Part shown: positions 8,087-17,069 of the stretch, piece by piece
Layout of the letters: every line of letters begins with the position of its first letter
Position numbering within the stretch: position 1 is the first letter of the stretch
NCBI RefSeq assembly: GCF_005869225.1
Contig: NZ_SWFP01000018.1
Span: forward strand, 1-52,061
Reading direction: 5' to 3'
DNA: 52,061 nucleotides
From: Dyadobacter bucti
GTDB lineage: Bacteria > Bacteroidota > Bacteroidia > Cytophagales > Spirosomataceae
Program-made: the position numbers and the translations under genes
The notes under the pieces: generated by a model
The model's database searches: none
Told to the model about the DNA's origin: nothing
The model's input: only the letters and a program-made list of their open reading frames with translations

Positions 8087-8213
8087 CGCACGTTTTGCAT
8101 CATGCGGGCTGACGAACAAAGTTTCAAGTTCAGTTTCTCAATATAAATTGAGTACAAGATTGGTCTGAAGTGCCCTGATTTCTGTCACTTCGGCATGCCC
8201 TAAGCTGTTATAC
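8078..8213 (+). other. attC-like recombination site 2
   Basis: TACGCCTAGC at 8078-8087 is complementary over TACGCCT to the start of cassette 2 (AGGCGTA at 6893-6899). It therefore fits as the inverse core belonging to that cassette. The far side ends in GTTATAC (8207-8213). Inner arms are imperfect: CATGCGGGCTGACG near 8099 against the complement of CTGTCACTTCGGCATG near 8182. Weaker than site 1. Confidence 0.45.
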
Positions 8214-8266
8214 ATCATTTTACACACTGACCGCAGATAGACAAAAACTAAATCAAATAAACCATA

Positions 8267-8347
8267 ATGTTAAGACAATATAGAAAGGTTGCTAATATTG
8301 GCGCAGGATCTCTTGGGTTTGAATTTGCCAAACAATTGCAACAATAG
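8267..8347 (+). pseudogene. Rossmann-fold NAD(P)-binding fragment
   Basis: A 26-codon frame reads MLRQYRKVANIGAGSLGFEF and on to AKQLQQ-stop. IGAGSLGFEFAKQL is the first beta-alpha unit of an NAD(P)-binding domain, as in F420/NADP reductases and 6PGDH-like enzymes, and nothing follows. It is a remnant, directly after the last attC-like site. Confidence 0.45.
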
Positions 8348-8439
8348 GGGCAAACTTGAAGGTTTTGTGAGTGGAACAGAAATGAACATGACCGTATACA
8401 TGCATTGGCGGATAACTAACCGCCTCACTAAAGTCGGTT

Positions 8440-8590
8440 CCATGCTGCATTGAGGCAAGCTGATTGAATCTTGGTACAGAAATTCGGTAAAGCTTACACC
8501 TAGGTAATTAGGAACTCCATATACACGTCCACCTATCTTATATTCAGTCACACTGCTTCCAACCTCTTCCAAGATTCCGACCCCATCAAC
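8440..8590 (-). pseudogene. Zinc/quinone-type MDR dehydrogenase fragment
   Basis: On the minus strand the frame reads VDGVGILEEVGSSVTEYKIG and then GRVYGVPNYLGVSFTEF, matching the N-terminal catalytic domain of medium-chain dehydrogenases (DxxGxVxxVGxxVxxxKxGDRVxG). Only about 50 residues survive and the flanks do not continue the fold. The stretch 8214-8669 is thus a graveyard of two oxidoreductase fragments. Confidence 0.5.
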
Positions 8591-8669
8591 ACGAATCAGA
8601 CTTTGGCAAGCCAGATAAAGGCAGAAAGCCCAAAAACCGCTAACTTACCTCCCTAAAACCCACACACCT

Positions 8670-9557
8670 ATGAAAACCAACCTCACCCACCTCCCACAAA
8701 CCAAACAAGACCAGCTAAAAGCCCTCACCGCCATTGTCTTGGAAAAAGTCCCAGCCGAAATGATCATTCTCTTCGGCAGCTACGCGCGTGGTGACTGGGT
8801 CGAAGATTATCAGGAGAAGTATGAGTATGTAAGCGACTTTGATATCCTGATTATTACCAAAGACAAAAATTCGGCGAAGCAGGTCAAAAAATCGCGGGAG
8901 CTGGACAAAGAGCTGATGGCCAATGACAACATTACACGGACGAGCATCATCTACCACAGCATTGGTTTTGTGAACGATAAGATCGAGCGGAATTACTATT
9001 TCTTCGTTGATATTTTAAAGGAAGGAGTTTTGCTTTTTGATTCTGGGAAGTTCAGCTTGTCCGACCCAAAAAATCTTAATCCTGCACAACGTATTGAAAA
9101 GTCGACGGAGGAATTTGAGCATTGGTTTGAAAGCGCAAACAACTTTCTTGAAGCCTTTGAATTTTTCTTGCAAAAAGGAGAGAACAAAATTACCTATTAC
9201 AATAATGCGGCATTTGAACTTCACCAAGCTACGGAAAGATATTATGCTGCTATCCTTCTGGTTTTCACCGATTACAAGCCGAGAATCCACGACATTGAGA
9301 TTTTAGGCAATCAAGTCGGAAAACTTCATCCAGAGTTTGTGACTGTTTTTCCAATGAAGACAGCCGAGGAAGAGCGATTGTTTATACTTCTGAAAAAGGC
9401 GTACATCGATGCGAGATACAATAAGAATTACAAGATCGAGAAAGCCGAACTGGAATATCTGGGCAGCCGGGTTGCATTTCTAAAAGAGCTGACGGAACGG
9501 ATTTGCCGGGAGCGGATTGCGCAGTTCACCCTGGACAAGTCGCATCAATCTGAATAA
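8670..9557 (+). CDS. Nucleotidyltransferase-HEPN fusion protein (MNT-HEPN)
   Basis: The 295-residue protein joins two domains. Residues 1-110 are a minimal nucleotidyltransferase: GSYARGDW at 36-43 and SDFDILI at 55-61 supply the GSxxxG and DxD active site. The C-terminal part (about 150-285) is a HEPN domain: FELHQATERYYAAILLVFTDYK with RIHDIEILG after it. In separate-protein systems such as MntA/HepT, the MNT protein modifies the HEPN toxin; in fused proteins of this kind in Bacteroidota the role is less clear. It could be a self-contained regulated ribonuclease. The upstream DNA holds only gene fragments, and a bidirectional terminator lies downstream. Confidence 0.8.
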   Translation: MKTNLTHLPQTKQDQLKALTAIVLEKVPAEMIILFGSYARGDWVEDYQEKYEYVSDFDILIITKDKNSAKQVKKSRELDKELMANDNITRTSIIYHSIGFVNDKIERNYYFFVDILKEGVLLFDSGKFSLSDPKNLNPAQRIEKSTEEFEHWFESANNFLEAFEFFLQKGENKITYYNNAAFELHQATERYYAAILLVFTDYKPRIHDIEILGNQVGKLHPEFVTVFPMKTAEEERLFILLKKAYIDARYNKNYKIEKAELEYLGSRVAFLKELTERICRERIAQFTLDKSHQSE

Positions 9558-9641
9558 CAGCTTGCTGGACAAAATCTTAAAAGCGGCTGTCAATCTCACC
9601 AGTGAGTTTTTCATACGAAAAAAGGTGGCGAACGCCAACAT

Positions 9642-9673
9642 AAAAAAACACGTCCGAACAGACGTGTTTTTTT
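9642..9673. terminator. Bidirectional terminator
   Basis: AAAAAAACACGTC (9642-9654), loop CGAACA, GACGTGTTTTTTT (9661-9673). Perfect and symmetric, between convergent genes (MNT-HEPN and SDR), so it can serve both strands. Confidence 0.9.
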
Positions 9674-9698
9674 CAATTCTCTTGATTTCTTCTTCTCA

Positions 9699-10478
9699 TT
9701 ACATCGTCATACCACCATCAATTGCAATCGCCTGCCCGGTAATGTGCTTGGCCTGTGCAATGAAAATAACTGCGTCTGCAATATCTTGCGGACTCTGGTC
9801 GACGCCCTGTGGTATCAGGGCTTTTTTGTTGCGTTCCCAGGACTGCTCCTCAGTTTCGCCTTCCAGTTTCCACCGATCTGCTACACCTCCTTCTCCGCGC
9901 CACATGCCCGTACCGACAATTCCGGGACAAATAGCATTAACGGTGATACCATCCATGGCAACCTCCTTGGCTATGCTGTTGGTAAAGCCAATGACGGCAA
10001 ATTTAGAAGCAACATAATGCGAAAGGTGAGCCATGCCCATCTTTCCTGCAATGGAAGCCGTATTGATAATAGCCCCCTCTTTTTGAGGTTTCATAATTTC
10101 AACTGCGGCCTTCGTACATACAAATACCCCTTTTGCATTAACAGTCATCACGCGGTCCCATTCATCCGGAGTAATCTCTTCAATGCTGCCAATTCCTACA
10201 ACTCCGGCATTGTTAATCGATATATCCAGTCTCCCGAAAGTTTCAACTGTCTCTTTCAGTGCAGCTTTCACTGAATCATAATTAGTTACATCGACTACAA
10301 CACTGATCACTTTGCCTCCTTGCTCTTTTACGGCCTGCACCGTGCCAGTCAGAAATTCCTCTTTGATATCAGCTGCTACAACCGATGCTCCCTCTTTACC
10401 AAATGCAACAGCGATGGCTTTACCCAAACCGCCACCAGCACCGGTAACAAAAACCACTTTACCTTTTAAATTTGACAT
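9699..10478 (-). CDS. SDR-family oxidoreductase
   Basis: This 259-residue classical short-chain dehydrogenase has the cofactor motif TGAGGGLG (residues 12-19), NNAG, the catalytic serine in NTASIAG and YVASK with the Tyr/Lys pair. AADI after the second strand (an Asp) favours NAD over NADP. The C-terminal GQAIAIDGGMTM is standard. It lies 25 bp after the NDH-2-like gene on the same strand and is probably the last gene of that unit. Its substrate cannot be assigned; glucose-1-dehydrogenase-like or cyclohexanol-type SDRs look similar. Confidence 0.85.
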   Translation of the reverse strand: MSNLKGKVVFVTGAGGGLGKAIAVAFGKEGASVVAADIKEEFLTGTVQAVKEQGGKVISVVVDVTNYDSVKAALKETVETFGRLDISINNAGVVGIGSIEEITPDEWDRVMTVNAKGVFVCTKAAVEIMKPQKEGAIINTASIAGKMGMAHLSHYVASKFAVIGFTNSIAKEVAMDGITVNAICPGIVGTGMWRGEGGVADRWKLEGETEEQSWERNKKALIPQGVDQSPQDIADAVIFIAQAKHITGQAIAIDGGMTM

Positions 10479-10503
10479 GATATTATAATTTAGTTGTTAG
10501 ATT

Positions 10504-11811
10504 TTACTGCTCTGCTTTTGCAGATCCAGTGTTGCTATCTTTCTGTTCGGGCCGGATGATCATCCTCAAATATTGATCTTTGGTCAGGTATGCTGAAACC
10601 CAGCTGGCAAATGTTTTGATCTTATTTCTTACATTAATCAGGGAAAGCAGATGGATAAATAGCCACATAAGCCAAGCCAAAAAACCTTCAAAATGCGCAT
10701 GTGGTTTGGCCAGATCTGCAACCGCCTTATTTCTGCCAATAATGGCCATTGAACCTTTATCGTTGTAATAAAAAGGCTTCATTGCCTGCTGACGTCTGGC
10801 CAAATGTATATTGTGAGCAAGATTTCTTCCCTGTTGAATGGCGACCTGCGCAAGTTGCGGATGGCCATTTGGAAAGGGCTGGTCGGTCGTCTGAATGCAG
10901 GTATCTCCGATGGCATATATGTTCGAAGTTCCCGTCACCATATTGAATTCATCCACAATGAGTCTCTTTCCCCTTCCGTAAACTTCGTTGGGAAGCCCCT
11001 CAAAAACATGCGCTGTTACGCCCGCAGTCCACAACAGATTTCTAGTTGCAATACTAGTCCCGCTTCCCAGAAGCACGGAATCACCATCGAAATCTTTGAC
11101 TAGTTCATTGAGCTTGATTTTGATACCCATCGCTTCCAGTGATTTATGGGTGTATTGCTGAGATTCTTTGCTCATCGGACCAAGCAAGGTCGGCAAGCCA
11201 TCAATCAGGTAGATATCAAAAGGCAAACCTGATAATTCAGGGTAATCCTTTTCAAGTACGTTGGCTTTTAGCTCAGAAAGCATCCCTGCGATTTCAACAC
11301 CTGTTGGTCCACCGCCCGCCACTACAATGGTAGTAAGCTTCTGCCGCTCGACCAGGTCAGTGGTGCGTGTTGCAAGTTCGAACCTTTCCAAAATGGCATT
11401 CTTCAGGTAGATCGCATCAGCAACGGTTTTCATTGGCAATGCATGTTTCTTTACATTATTATTGCCGAAAAAATTACTTTCCGTCCCCGTCGCCAAAACG
11501 AGCTTTGAATAGTGAAGCTCGCCTGTTGAAAGTACCACAGTATTATTATCAGGCTTAATTTCCAGCAACTCACCCATTCTAAAATGAAAATTAGAATGAT
11601 TGCGGAAAAGCCTCCGATAGGGATAGCTGATTCCAGATACATCCAGGAACCCTGTCGCAACCTGATAAAGTAAGGGTGGAAAGAAGTTGTAATTATTTCT
11701 GTCTACCAAAATAACCTGCCCTTGCAAGGGGTTATTTAAAAGTTCTTTGGCAAGATTAATTCCACCAAATCCCCCACCAATTATGATTATGTTTTCTTCT
11801 GTTGTTTCCAT
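10504..11811 (-). CDS. NDH-2-type NAD(P)H dehydrogenase / FAD-dependent oxidoreductase
   Basis: The 435-residue flavoprotein shows the FAD motif IIIGGGFGGINLAKEL at the N-terminus, the NDH-2 signature NFFPPLLYQVATG, a second dinucleotide motif VVAGGGPTGVEIAG for NADH, and YAIGD near the FAD ribityl site. A hydrophobic C-terminal helix (WLMWLFIHLLSLINVRNKI) fits monotopic membrane attachment. Such enzymes pass electrons from NADH to quinone without pumping protons. It sits downstream of the efflux operon with a 70-bp gap and may be co-transcribed. Confidence 0.85.
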   Translation of the reverse strand: METTEENIIIIGGGFGGINLAKELLNNPLQGQVILVDRNNYNFFPPLLYQVATGFLDVSGISYPYRRLFRNHSNFHFRMGELLEIKPDNNTVVLSTGELHYSKLVLATGTESNFFGNNNVKKHALPMKTVADAIYLKNAILERFELATRTTDLVERQKLTTIVVAGGGPTGVEIAGMLSELKANVLEKDYPELSGLPFDIYLIDGLPTLLGPMSKESQQYTHKSLEAMGIKIKLNELVKDFDGDSVLLGSGTSIATRNLLWTAGVTAHVFEGLPNEVYGRGKRLIVDEFNMVTGTSNIYAIGDTCIQTTDQPFPNGHPQLAQVAIQQGRNLAHNIHLARRQQAMKPFYYNDKGSMAIIGRNKAVADLAKPHAHFEGFLAWLMWLFIHLLSLINVRNKIKTFASWVSAYLTKDQYLRMIIRPEQKDSNTGSAKAEQ

Positions 11812-11881
11812 GATTTTCTTAAAAGTGAATGTATATCAATGATGCAGCCTTCATTGTTTGATTATGGAGGGGTATGATTCC

Positions 11882-13489
11882 CTAGTTTCGGCGGACAGTC
11901 AGGAAAATCCTTCGCCATGACGGGAAAGACTTGATCACGCGCGCTGAAAAATGATAGACGCCGATGGCCGCTAAAACAAATAGGCCAAACACAGATACAG
12001 TCCCGAAAATATCTTTTCCAGCAAGCAGCATAGCCTCACGGCTCACTCTTCCATTGATCACTTTCGAGGATATCTGCGAAGCTTCAAGACTTGAAAAGCC
12101 GTGTTTGATCGCCTGCCCGTATAATTGCTGCCAAAAAGGTTTCAGACCGCTTGCATCCATTTTGGAAGAAAGTTTTTGGTGGTAATCCTGCAAACGGGCA
12201 TATGCATTTTCATTGATGATTGCTCCCATCACCGCATTTCCTAACGCATTTCTGAACATGGCCATATAACACAGCATCTGGGTAAATATGTCGAATCCCA
12301 CGCCCAGGGTCATGTACTTGCCAGCGGCGGCAAAGATGATGATGTTGCCAAAACCTTTTAAGAAATAGGGTATGTATAACTGCTGCTCTCCGGCACTGGC
12401 ATCGAAGGAAAAATATAGCCAGACATGGTGCAAGGTCAGCATCACAAAACCCAAAGCAAAAACTGTACGGAACGGTCCATTAACGTATTTGAACCACCAA
12501 TAACCAAATGCAGCACCGGCCAGGATCCCAGCAGCGATCCACCAGTTAAGCCCACCAATATGCAAATTGTCCAGGCGCATCACCGAGCTCGTAAAAGGTC
12601 CCAGTACACTTCCAGTTGTGTTCAGCATCAACTGGGCGGCCAGGATCATGATTATGGCGACATTTACATTTGTCAGCCTAAAAACGCGCGGCAGCATAAG
12701 CGAACGCTTCTTGGTATACGTCCGGTAAAGAACAAGAAGCAACCATATTAACCCCGCAATGGTGGCAACCATAATATTTTCTGACGCATACCAGTCCAGC
12801 ACTCGCCCGTAAGTAAGCACGTAGCTAAGTAGTGAAAACAGGATTGTCCAATGAAAAACGCCCATCCAATCAATGCCCACCAAAGGCAGTCGTTTAGCAA
12901 TCCTGAATGGCCTTAATAATACCAAAATAACAAGTGCCTGCAATGCAAGAAGCGCAGCCATAAGGTAGTATATCATTTCCCAGTCGTATCTATCAGCCAG
13001 CAGAATCGCCAGTGTACTACTTACTTGGGCGGAAAGCAAAACAATGCCAAGTGCAACACTGAAAAACATGCCATAGTCTTTATGCTGGGTAAGAATCAGT
13101 TGAATAGAGACGAGCGTTTCGAAGGTACCGATCATCTTTAATGCACCGATAAAAAAAGCGCATAGGATCAATACCGGAATGGATGAAGTGTAAGCACAAA
13201 CCAACAAAAGCAGCGCAAGCAACACCGAGCAAACTGCCAGGATTTGCTGGGATGTGAAGCGAAATTTGATCCTGAACAGTAGTGGAAAAATGAAGGTGAC
13301 ACCAATGGTGCTGACCTGATAAACAAATGTCAGATCTTCTTTGTAAATCTGATTGGCCCCAACGATATCGCCCATTAGGCTCAGATAAACCGGGTTTGCA
13401 CATTGAAATAAGATGGCAAATAACACAAATAGCGCTACCCGCACCCAACCGGGTACAAATTCTTTGAAACATTGTAAGGGCTGGTTCAT
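11882..13489 (-). CDS. MFS transporter (efflux, DHA2-like)
   Basis: The 535-residue protein is almost entirely transmembrane helices, about 14, starting with WVRVALFVLFAILFQCANPVYL. Length and topology fit the 14-helix drug:H+ antiporter group, such as EmrB. Its start overlaps the stop of the HlyD gene by four bases (ATGA), and the order TolC-HlyD-MFS defines a tripartite efflux pump. The loop between late helices is long and polar. The family signature of EmrB is not strongly visible, so the substrate class is open. Confidence 0.8.
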   Translation of the reverse strand: MNQPLQCFKEFVPGWVRVALFVLFAILFQCANPVYLSLMGDIVGANQIYKEDLTFVYQVSTIGVTFIFPLLFRIKFRFTSQQILAVCSVLLALLLLVCAYTSSIPVLILCAFFIGALKMIGTFETLVSIQLILTQHKDYGMFFSVALGIVLLSAQVSSTLAILLADRYDWEMIYYLMAALLALQALVILVLLRPFRIAKRLPLVGIDWMGVFHWTILFSLLSYVLTYGRVLDWYASENIMVATIAGLIWLLLVLYRTYTKKRSLMLPRVFRLTNVNVAIIMILAAQLMLNTTGSVLGPFTSSVMRLDNLHIGGLNWWIAAGILAGAAFGYWWFKYVNGPFRTVFALGFVMLTLHHVWLYFSFDASAGEQQLYIPYFLKGFGNIIIFAAAGKYMTLGVGFDIFTQMLCYMAMFRNALGNAVMGAIINENAYARLQDYHQKLSSKMDASGLKPFWQQLYGQAIKHGFSSLEASQISSKVINGRVSREAMLLAGKDIFGTVSVFGLFVLAAIGVYHFSARVIKSFPSWRRIFLTVRRN

Positions 13490-14544
13490 GGCTTTTGATC
13501 AAAATAGACAACAGCATTCATGCCTGCTTTTAGCTTTGTGAGTTGCGCCTGATCTTTTACGTCCATAAAGTCCAATCTTACCGGGACTCGCTGTTGAATT
13601 TTCACAAAGTTGCCCGTCGAATTATCGGTGGGTACCAGCGAAAATACGGAACCCGTTGCTCCTGCAATAGAAGTAATCGTGGCAGTGAAGACGTAACCGT
13701 CAATGGCGTCGATCTGAACACGCGCTTTCTTTCCCACTGCCAATGATTGCAGCTGCTTTTCTTTGATGTTCACCGTCAGCCATTTCTCCTCATTGTTGAC
13801 TACGGCAGCAAGTTGCTGGCCAGCTTGCACAAGTTGGCCTTCTGTGATATTCTTCCGTCCTATGTATCCGTCACAGGGTGCCAGAATAATTGTATAAAGC
13901 ACATTAAGCTTTGCTGCTTTAAGCTGGGCTTGCGCCCTCTTAATGGCAGCATCATTTACCTGTATTTTTGCACCCGTTTCCTTTACTGCCAGCCGATTGC
14001 CATTTTCGGCATTTTGCATGGCGCTTAGCTTTGCGATCAGAGCATCGTAATCACTTTTCACCTGATCGTATTGCTGCTGGGTTACAGACTCTTGCGCCAG
14101 CAACGTTTCATAACGCCGCAGGTTCTTTTCGGCATTCCAAACCCTGGCGTTGGTCTCTTGTAAATTTGAGGTCGCTATGGTAACCGTGTTTTCTGCTGTT
14201 GTTACCGATGACCGGGTCACATGTTTTCCCGCCAGTGCGTCCAACAGGTTTGCCTCTGCAAGCTGCTGTTGCACCAGGTAATCTGTATTGTCAATGACCA
14301 CCAATGTGTCGCCCTTTTTGACCTGTTGGAATTCCACAAAATTGATTTTTGTAATGTAGCCTCCAACTCGCGCATTCACCGGCGCGAGCAGCTGCTGCAC
14401 CTGCGCGTCATCGCTGTAAGTGACCTGATTGAAGGAATAAAAATAACTTAGACCGATAGCCACAACTGCAATGGCAGCCAGGCCTGTCAGCCAGCCGAGC
14501 CATTTATTAGGTTGATGATCTGTTCTATGATGATGCGTGCTCAT
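13486..14544 (-). CDS. HlyD-family membrane fusion protein
   Basis: This 352-residue adaptor has a His-rich cytoplasmic N-terminus, a single membrane helix (WLGWLTGLAAIAVVAIGLSYFY), the lipoyl half VNARVGGYITKINFVEFQQV, a long coiled-coil hairpin (about residues 95-200), and the returning half LAPCDGYIGRKNITEGQLV. A C-terminal beta domain follows. It bridges the MFS pump to the TolC channel, as EmrA does. It lies two bases after the TolC gene and overlaps the MFS gene. Confidence 0.88.
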   Translation of the reverse strand: MSTHHHRTDHQPNKWLGWLTGLAAIAVVAIGLSYFYSFNQVTYSDDAQVQQLLAPVNARVGGYITKINFVEFQQVKKGDTLVVIDNTDYLVQQQLAEANLLDALAGKHVTRSSVTTAENTVTIATSNLQETNARVWNAEKNLRRYETLLAQESVTQQQYDQVKSDYDALIAKLSAMQNAENGNRLAVKETGAKIQVNDAAIKRAQAQLKAAKLNVLYTIILAPCDGYIGRKNITEGQLVQAGQQLAAVVNNEEKWLTVNIKEKQLQSLAVGKKARVQIDAIDGYVFTATITSIAGATGSVFSLVPTDNSTGNFVKIQQRVPVRLDFMDVKDQAQLTKLKAGMNAVVYFDQKP

Positions 14545-14546
14545 TT

Positions 14547-15863
14547 TTAATTGAGTTGTCCTGTAACTTTTTGAAGTTCGAAATAGCGCATCACCCGTTG
14601 GGCCTGCGCGTTGGTTAATTGCAATTCTGCCGCCAATTTTTGGTTACTGGCATCGGTGATATCCGTGATGAGCGCAACCTGCTGATCATAAGCATTTGTG
14701 ATGCGCCGGTAGTTTTCGGTTGCCAGTTCAAGTTTCTTTGCTTCGCTGGAAAGCTGGTCGCCTGCTTCATTCCAAAGTGTGTATGCATTGAAGACAGCCT
14801 TTCGCATATTTTCGTGAGCAAGCTGCTCATACTGGGTGGCTGCCTGCAAGCCTTTTGTAGCTGCATCCACCCTTGCTTTATTTTTATATAATCCGCTAAG
14901 GCTGTAATTCAACCGCACACCAACTGTCAAATTGTTCGCGTAAATGTCCTTGGCCGGTATATCATATACGTAAGGTCTGGCCAGTCCGTTTGATGCATAC
15001 AGTGAGGCCTCTGGAAGATAGGCCGCCTTTATTTGTTGTTGTCTTTTCTCAGCCATTTCAGTATTAAGCTGATTGATTTTAAGCTCGGGTTGATTTTGCA
15101 GGGCTACTTGCTGCAGCGTGTTTAGTGTCAATTCTGTGACATTATTTTCAGGAAGAATTGTATCTGGCTCAATGATTGTTCCCTCAGGCAATACGAGTAT
15201 CTCTACCATAGCATTGTTAATGATCCTGATACGGTTACTGACTTTTACCAATTGCAGCTTCATCTCTTCAAGCAGCAGCTCACTACGAATTTTATCGCTT
15301 CTCAAAACGATACCGGCCCTCATACGATTATCAATTTTTTCCAACAGCATGCTAGCCTGGTTGATGTTGCTTTTGTAGACATTGCGTTGCCCCAGTAACC
15401 GGAAAAGGTCAAGGTAATAGCCTACCAGTAATAGCTTTACCTCCATTTTATTTTTTTCATAGTTCAATCCGGCTACCCGACCGCGCAGCTCTGATATTTC
15501 AATGTCGCGTTCAACTCTGCCACCGCTGAAAAGCAGATAGCTTGCTTGCAGCACATAGCTGTTTGAAAAATGAGGCATATCGTAAAAGCCTGTCTTCATT
15601 GTACCCATTCCGATCACACCCACATCGGTAAGGTAACCCGCCGAGACGGCCATATCTACATCAGGGAGCCGCTGATTTTTAGCCACTTCTACACCTGCTT
15701 GGAGATCTTGTATTCTAATTGCGTCCAGTTTCAGCTGACGACTATTGTTTTCAGCTAATTCAAAAAGCTTCTTGACCGTTATATGTAGGCTGTCCTGTCC
15801 GTGCCCAATATTGGTGACGCAGAGTAAAGTGGTCAATATGAGTAATGCAATTCGTGTCTTCAT
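14547..15863 (-). CDS. TolC-family outer-membrane efflux protein
   Basis: The 438-residue protein has a signal peptide (MKTRIALLILTTLLCVTNIGHG) and the repeated TolC layout of long amphipathic helices and short strands: LFELAENNSRQLKLDAIRI, LVGYYLDLFRLLGQRNVYKS, and a second half with VALQNQPELKINQLNTEMAEKR. It forms a trimeric channel across the outer membrane. It is the first structural gene of the pump operon, 152 bp after the AraC regulator on the same strand. Confidence 0.88.
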   Translation of the reverse strand: MKTRIALLILTTLLCVTNIGHGQDSLHITVKKLFELAENNSRQLKLDAIRIQDLQAGVEVAKNQRLPDVDMAVSAGYLTDVGVIGMGTMKTGFYDMPHFSNSYVLQASYLLFSGGRVERDIEISELRGRVAGLNYEKNKMEVKLLLVGYYLDLFRLLGQRNVYKSNINQASMLLEKIDNRMRAGIVLRSDKIRSELLLEEMKLQLVKVSNRIRIINNAMVEILVLPEGTIIEPDTILPENNVTELTLNTLQQVALQNQPELKINQLNTEMAEKRQQQIKAAYLPEASLYASNGLARPYVYDIPAKDIYANNLTVGVRLNYSLSGLYKNKARVDAATKGLQAATQYEQLAHENMRKAVFNAYTLWNEAGDQLSSEAKKLELATENYRRITNAYDQQVALITDITDASNQKLAAELQLTNAQAQRVMRYFELQKVTGQLN

Positions 15864-16015
15864 CGCTAAATTTCAATGCACAAAATTGCATTTACTTACA
15901 GCTATAAAGAATGGGCAAACGATGAATTATATATCAAAAAGTAAGAATTGAATAAAAATATTCTTCGATGGACTGAATAATATAGGACGATTACGGCCTA
16001 TATTATATCAAAAAC

Positions 16016-16918
16016 TCAAAATGAGTCGTGGCCGTTCCTGTATTCGGAAGGTGTAAGATGAGTGTACTTTTTAAAGAAGCGGCTGAAATGAAATTGGTTT
16101 TGAAAATTCAGCTCATCGGCGATGTTGCCGATCGTAGTTCCAGGGTAATCCAGAAGGACCTTCGCTTCTAAGATAACCATCTGTATAATGTAACTACGCG
16201 CCGTATGCCCAGTATTTTCTTTAAGCACCTGTGACAGATACTTTTCGTGAATATTAAGGGAGCGTGCATAAAATGAGACCTCCCGCTGCTGCTTGTAGTG
16301 TTTGACCAACAGGTCGAAAAATTGCTGCACAATGCTTTTCGTAGGCGGATTGAGCATTTGCTGCTCCTGATAACAAAAGCCAATCTGCGAAATGGTCGCT
16401 TGAAATGTTGGGCGAAGAATTTCTTCTTCCCCTTTTTGGGCCCCTTTAAAACGAATCAGTAACTGGTGGATCAGATCAATCATTTGACCAATGATAATCC
16501 GATCCTCTGTTTTGAGTACGATTAACGCTTGCTGGTCATCACCGAAAAGAGGTAACTGGGCTACGCTTTTGGTGTAGTGCCCGGAAGTAAGAATAAAGTC
16601 GGGAGCGAACAATAAGGATAAGAAGTGTACAGAGTTCTCCTGCCAGCTCATTTCCCGGATCGCTGATGGCGGCACAATAAGCAAATCGCCTTGGCTAAGG
16701 CTGTGCAACTGCAAATTCACCTTGATCTGCATCTGGCCATGCTGTACCAGAATGATAGAATAGTGACTAGACCGGAACGGACGGTCCCATATTTTTTCCA
16801 CAGAATAAATCGCTGAATCAAAAACCATCAATCCTGGCGTGGCTTCGCCCAAGCCAAATGCTCCGCGCAGATATGGAATTTCTAGATTGGACGGTAGCGA
16901 TTTTTCAGGGGACTTCAT
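16016..16918 (-). CDS. AraC-family transcriptional regulator of the efflux operon
   Basis: This is a 300-residue regulator with an N-terminal cupin-like sensor (QHGQMQIKVNLQLHSLSQGDLLIVPPSA) and a C-terminal double HTH. The second HTH is clear: TTIGNIADELNFQNQFHFSRFFKKYTHLTPSEYR. It lies upstream of tolC in the same orientation, so it probably controls the pump in response to a small molecule. No target motif could be fixed in the 152-bp gap. Confidence 0.85.
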   Translation of the reverse strand: MKSPEKSLPSNLEIPYLRGAFGLGEATPGLMVFDSAIYSVEKIWDRPFRSSHYSIILVQHGQMQIKVNLQLHSLSQGDLLIVPPSAIREMSWQENSVHFLSLLFAPDFILTSGHYTKSVAQLPLFGDDQQALIVLKTEDRIIIGQMIDLIHQLLIRFKGAQKGEEEILRPTFQATISQIGFCYQEQQMLNPPTKSIVQQFFDLLVKHYKQQREVSFYARSLNIHEKYLSQVLKENTGHTARSYIIQMVILEAKVLLDYPGTTIGNIADELNFQNQFHFSRFFKKYTHLTPSEYRNGHDSF

Positions 16919-17014
16919 GGCATTTTATTTCATTAGAAAACAGATGTACCTATGGATAAAGTATTACTTGCAAACTATGCCAGTATTTTGACTTGGACAA
17001 ATGAATAGGCAAAA

Positions 17015-17049
17015 CAATAGCCCGTCCAGATTGTGTGAACGGGCTATTG
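17015..17049 (-). terminator. Rho-independent terminator of hxlA
   Basis: CAATAGCCCGT (17015-17025) pairs with ACGGGCTATTG (17039-17049); on the minus strand the stem is followed by TTTTG. It lies 20 bp past the hxlA stop. Confidence 0.85.
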
Positions 17050-17069
17050 CTCAATAAAAATGAGGACAC

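Noticed and set aside
9517..10274. Two plus-strand frames opposite the SDR gene
   Set aside because: Shadows of a well-supported SDR gene; no motif of their own.
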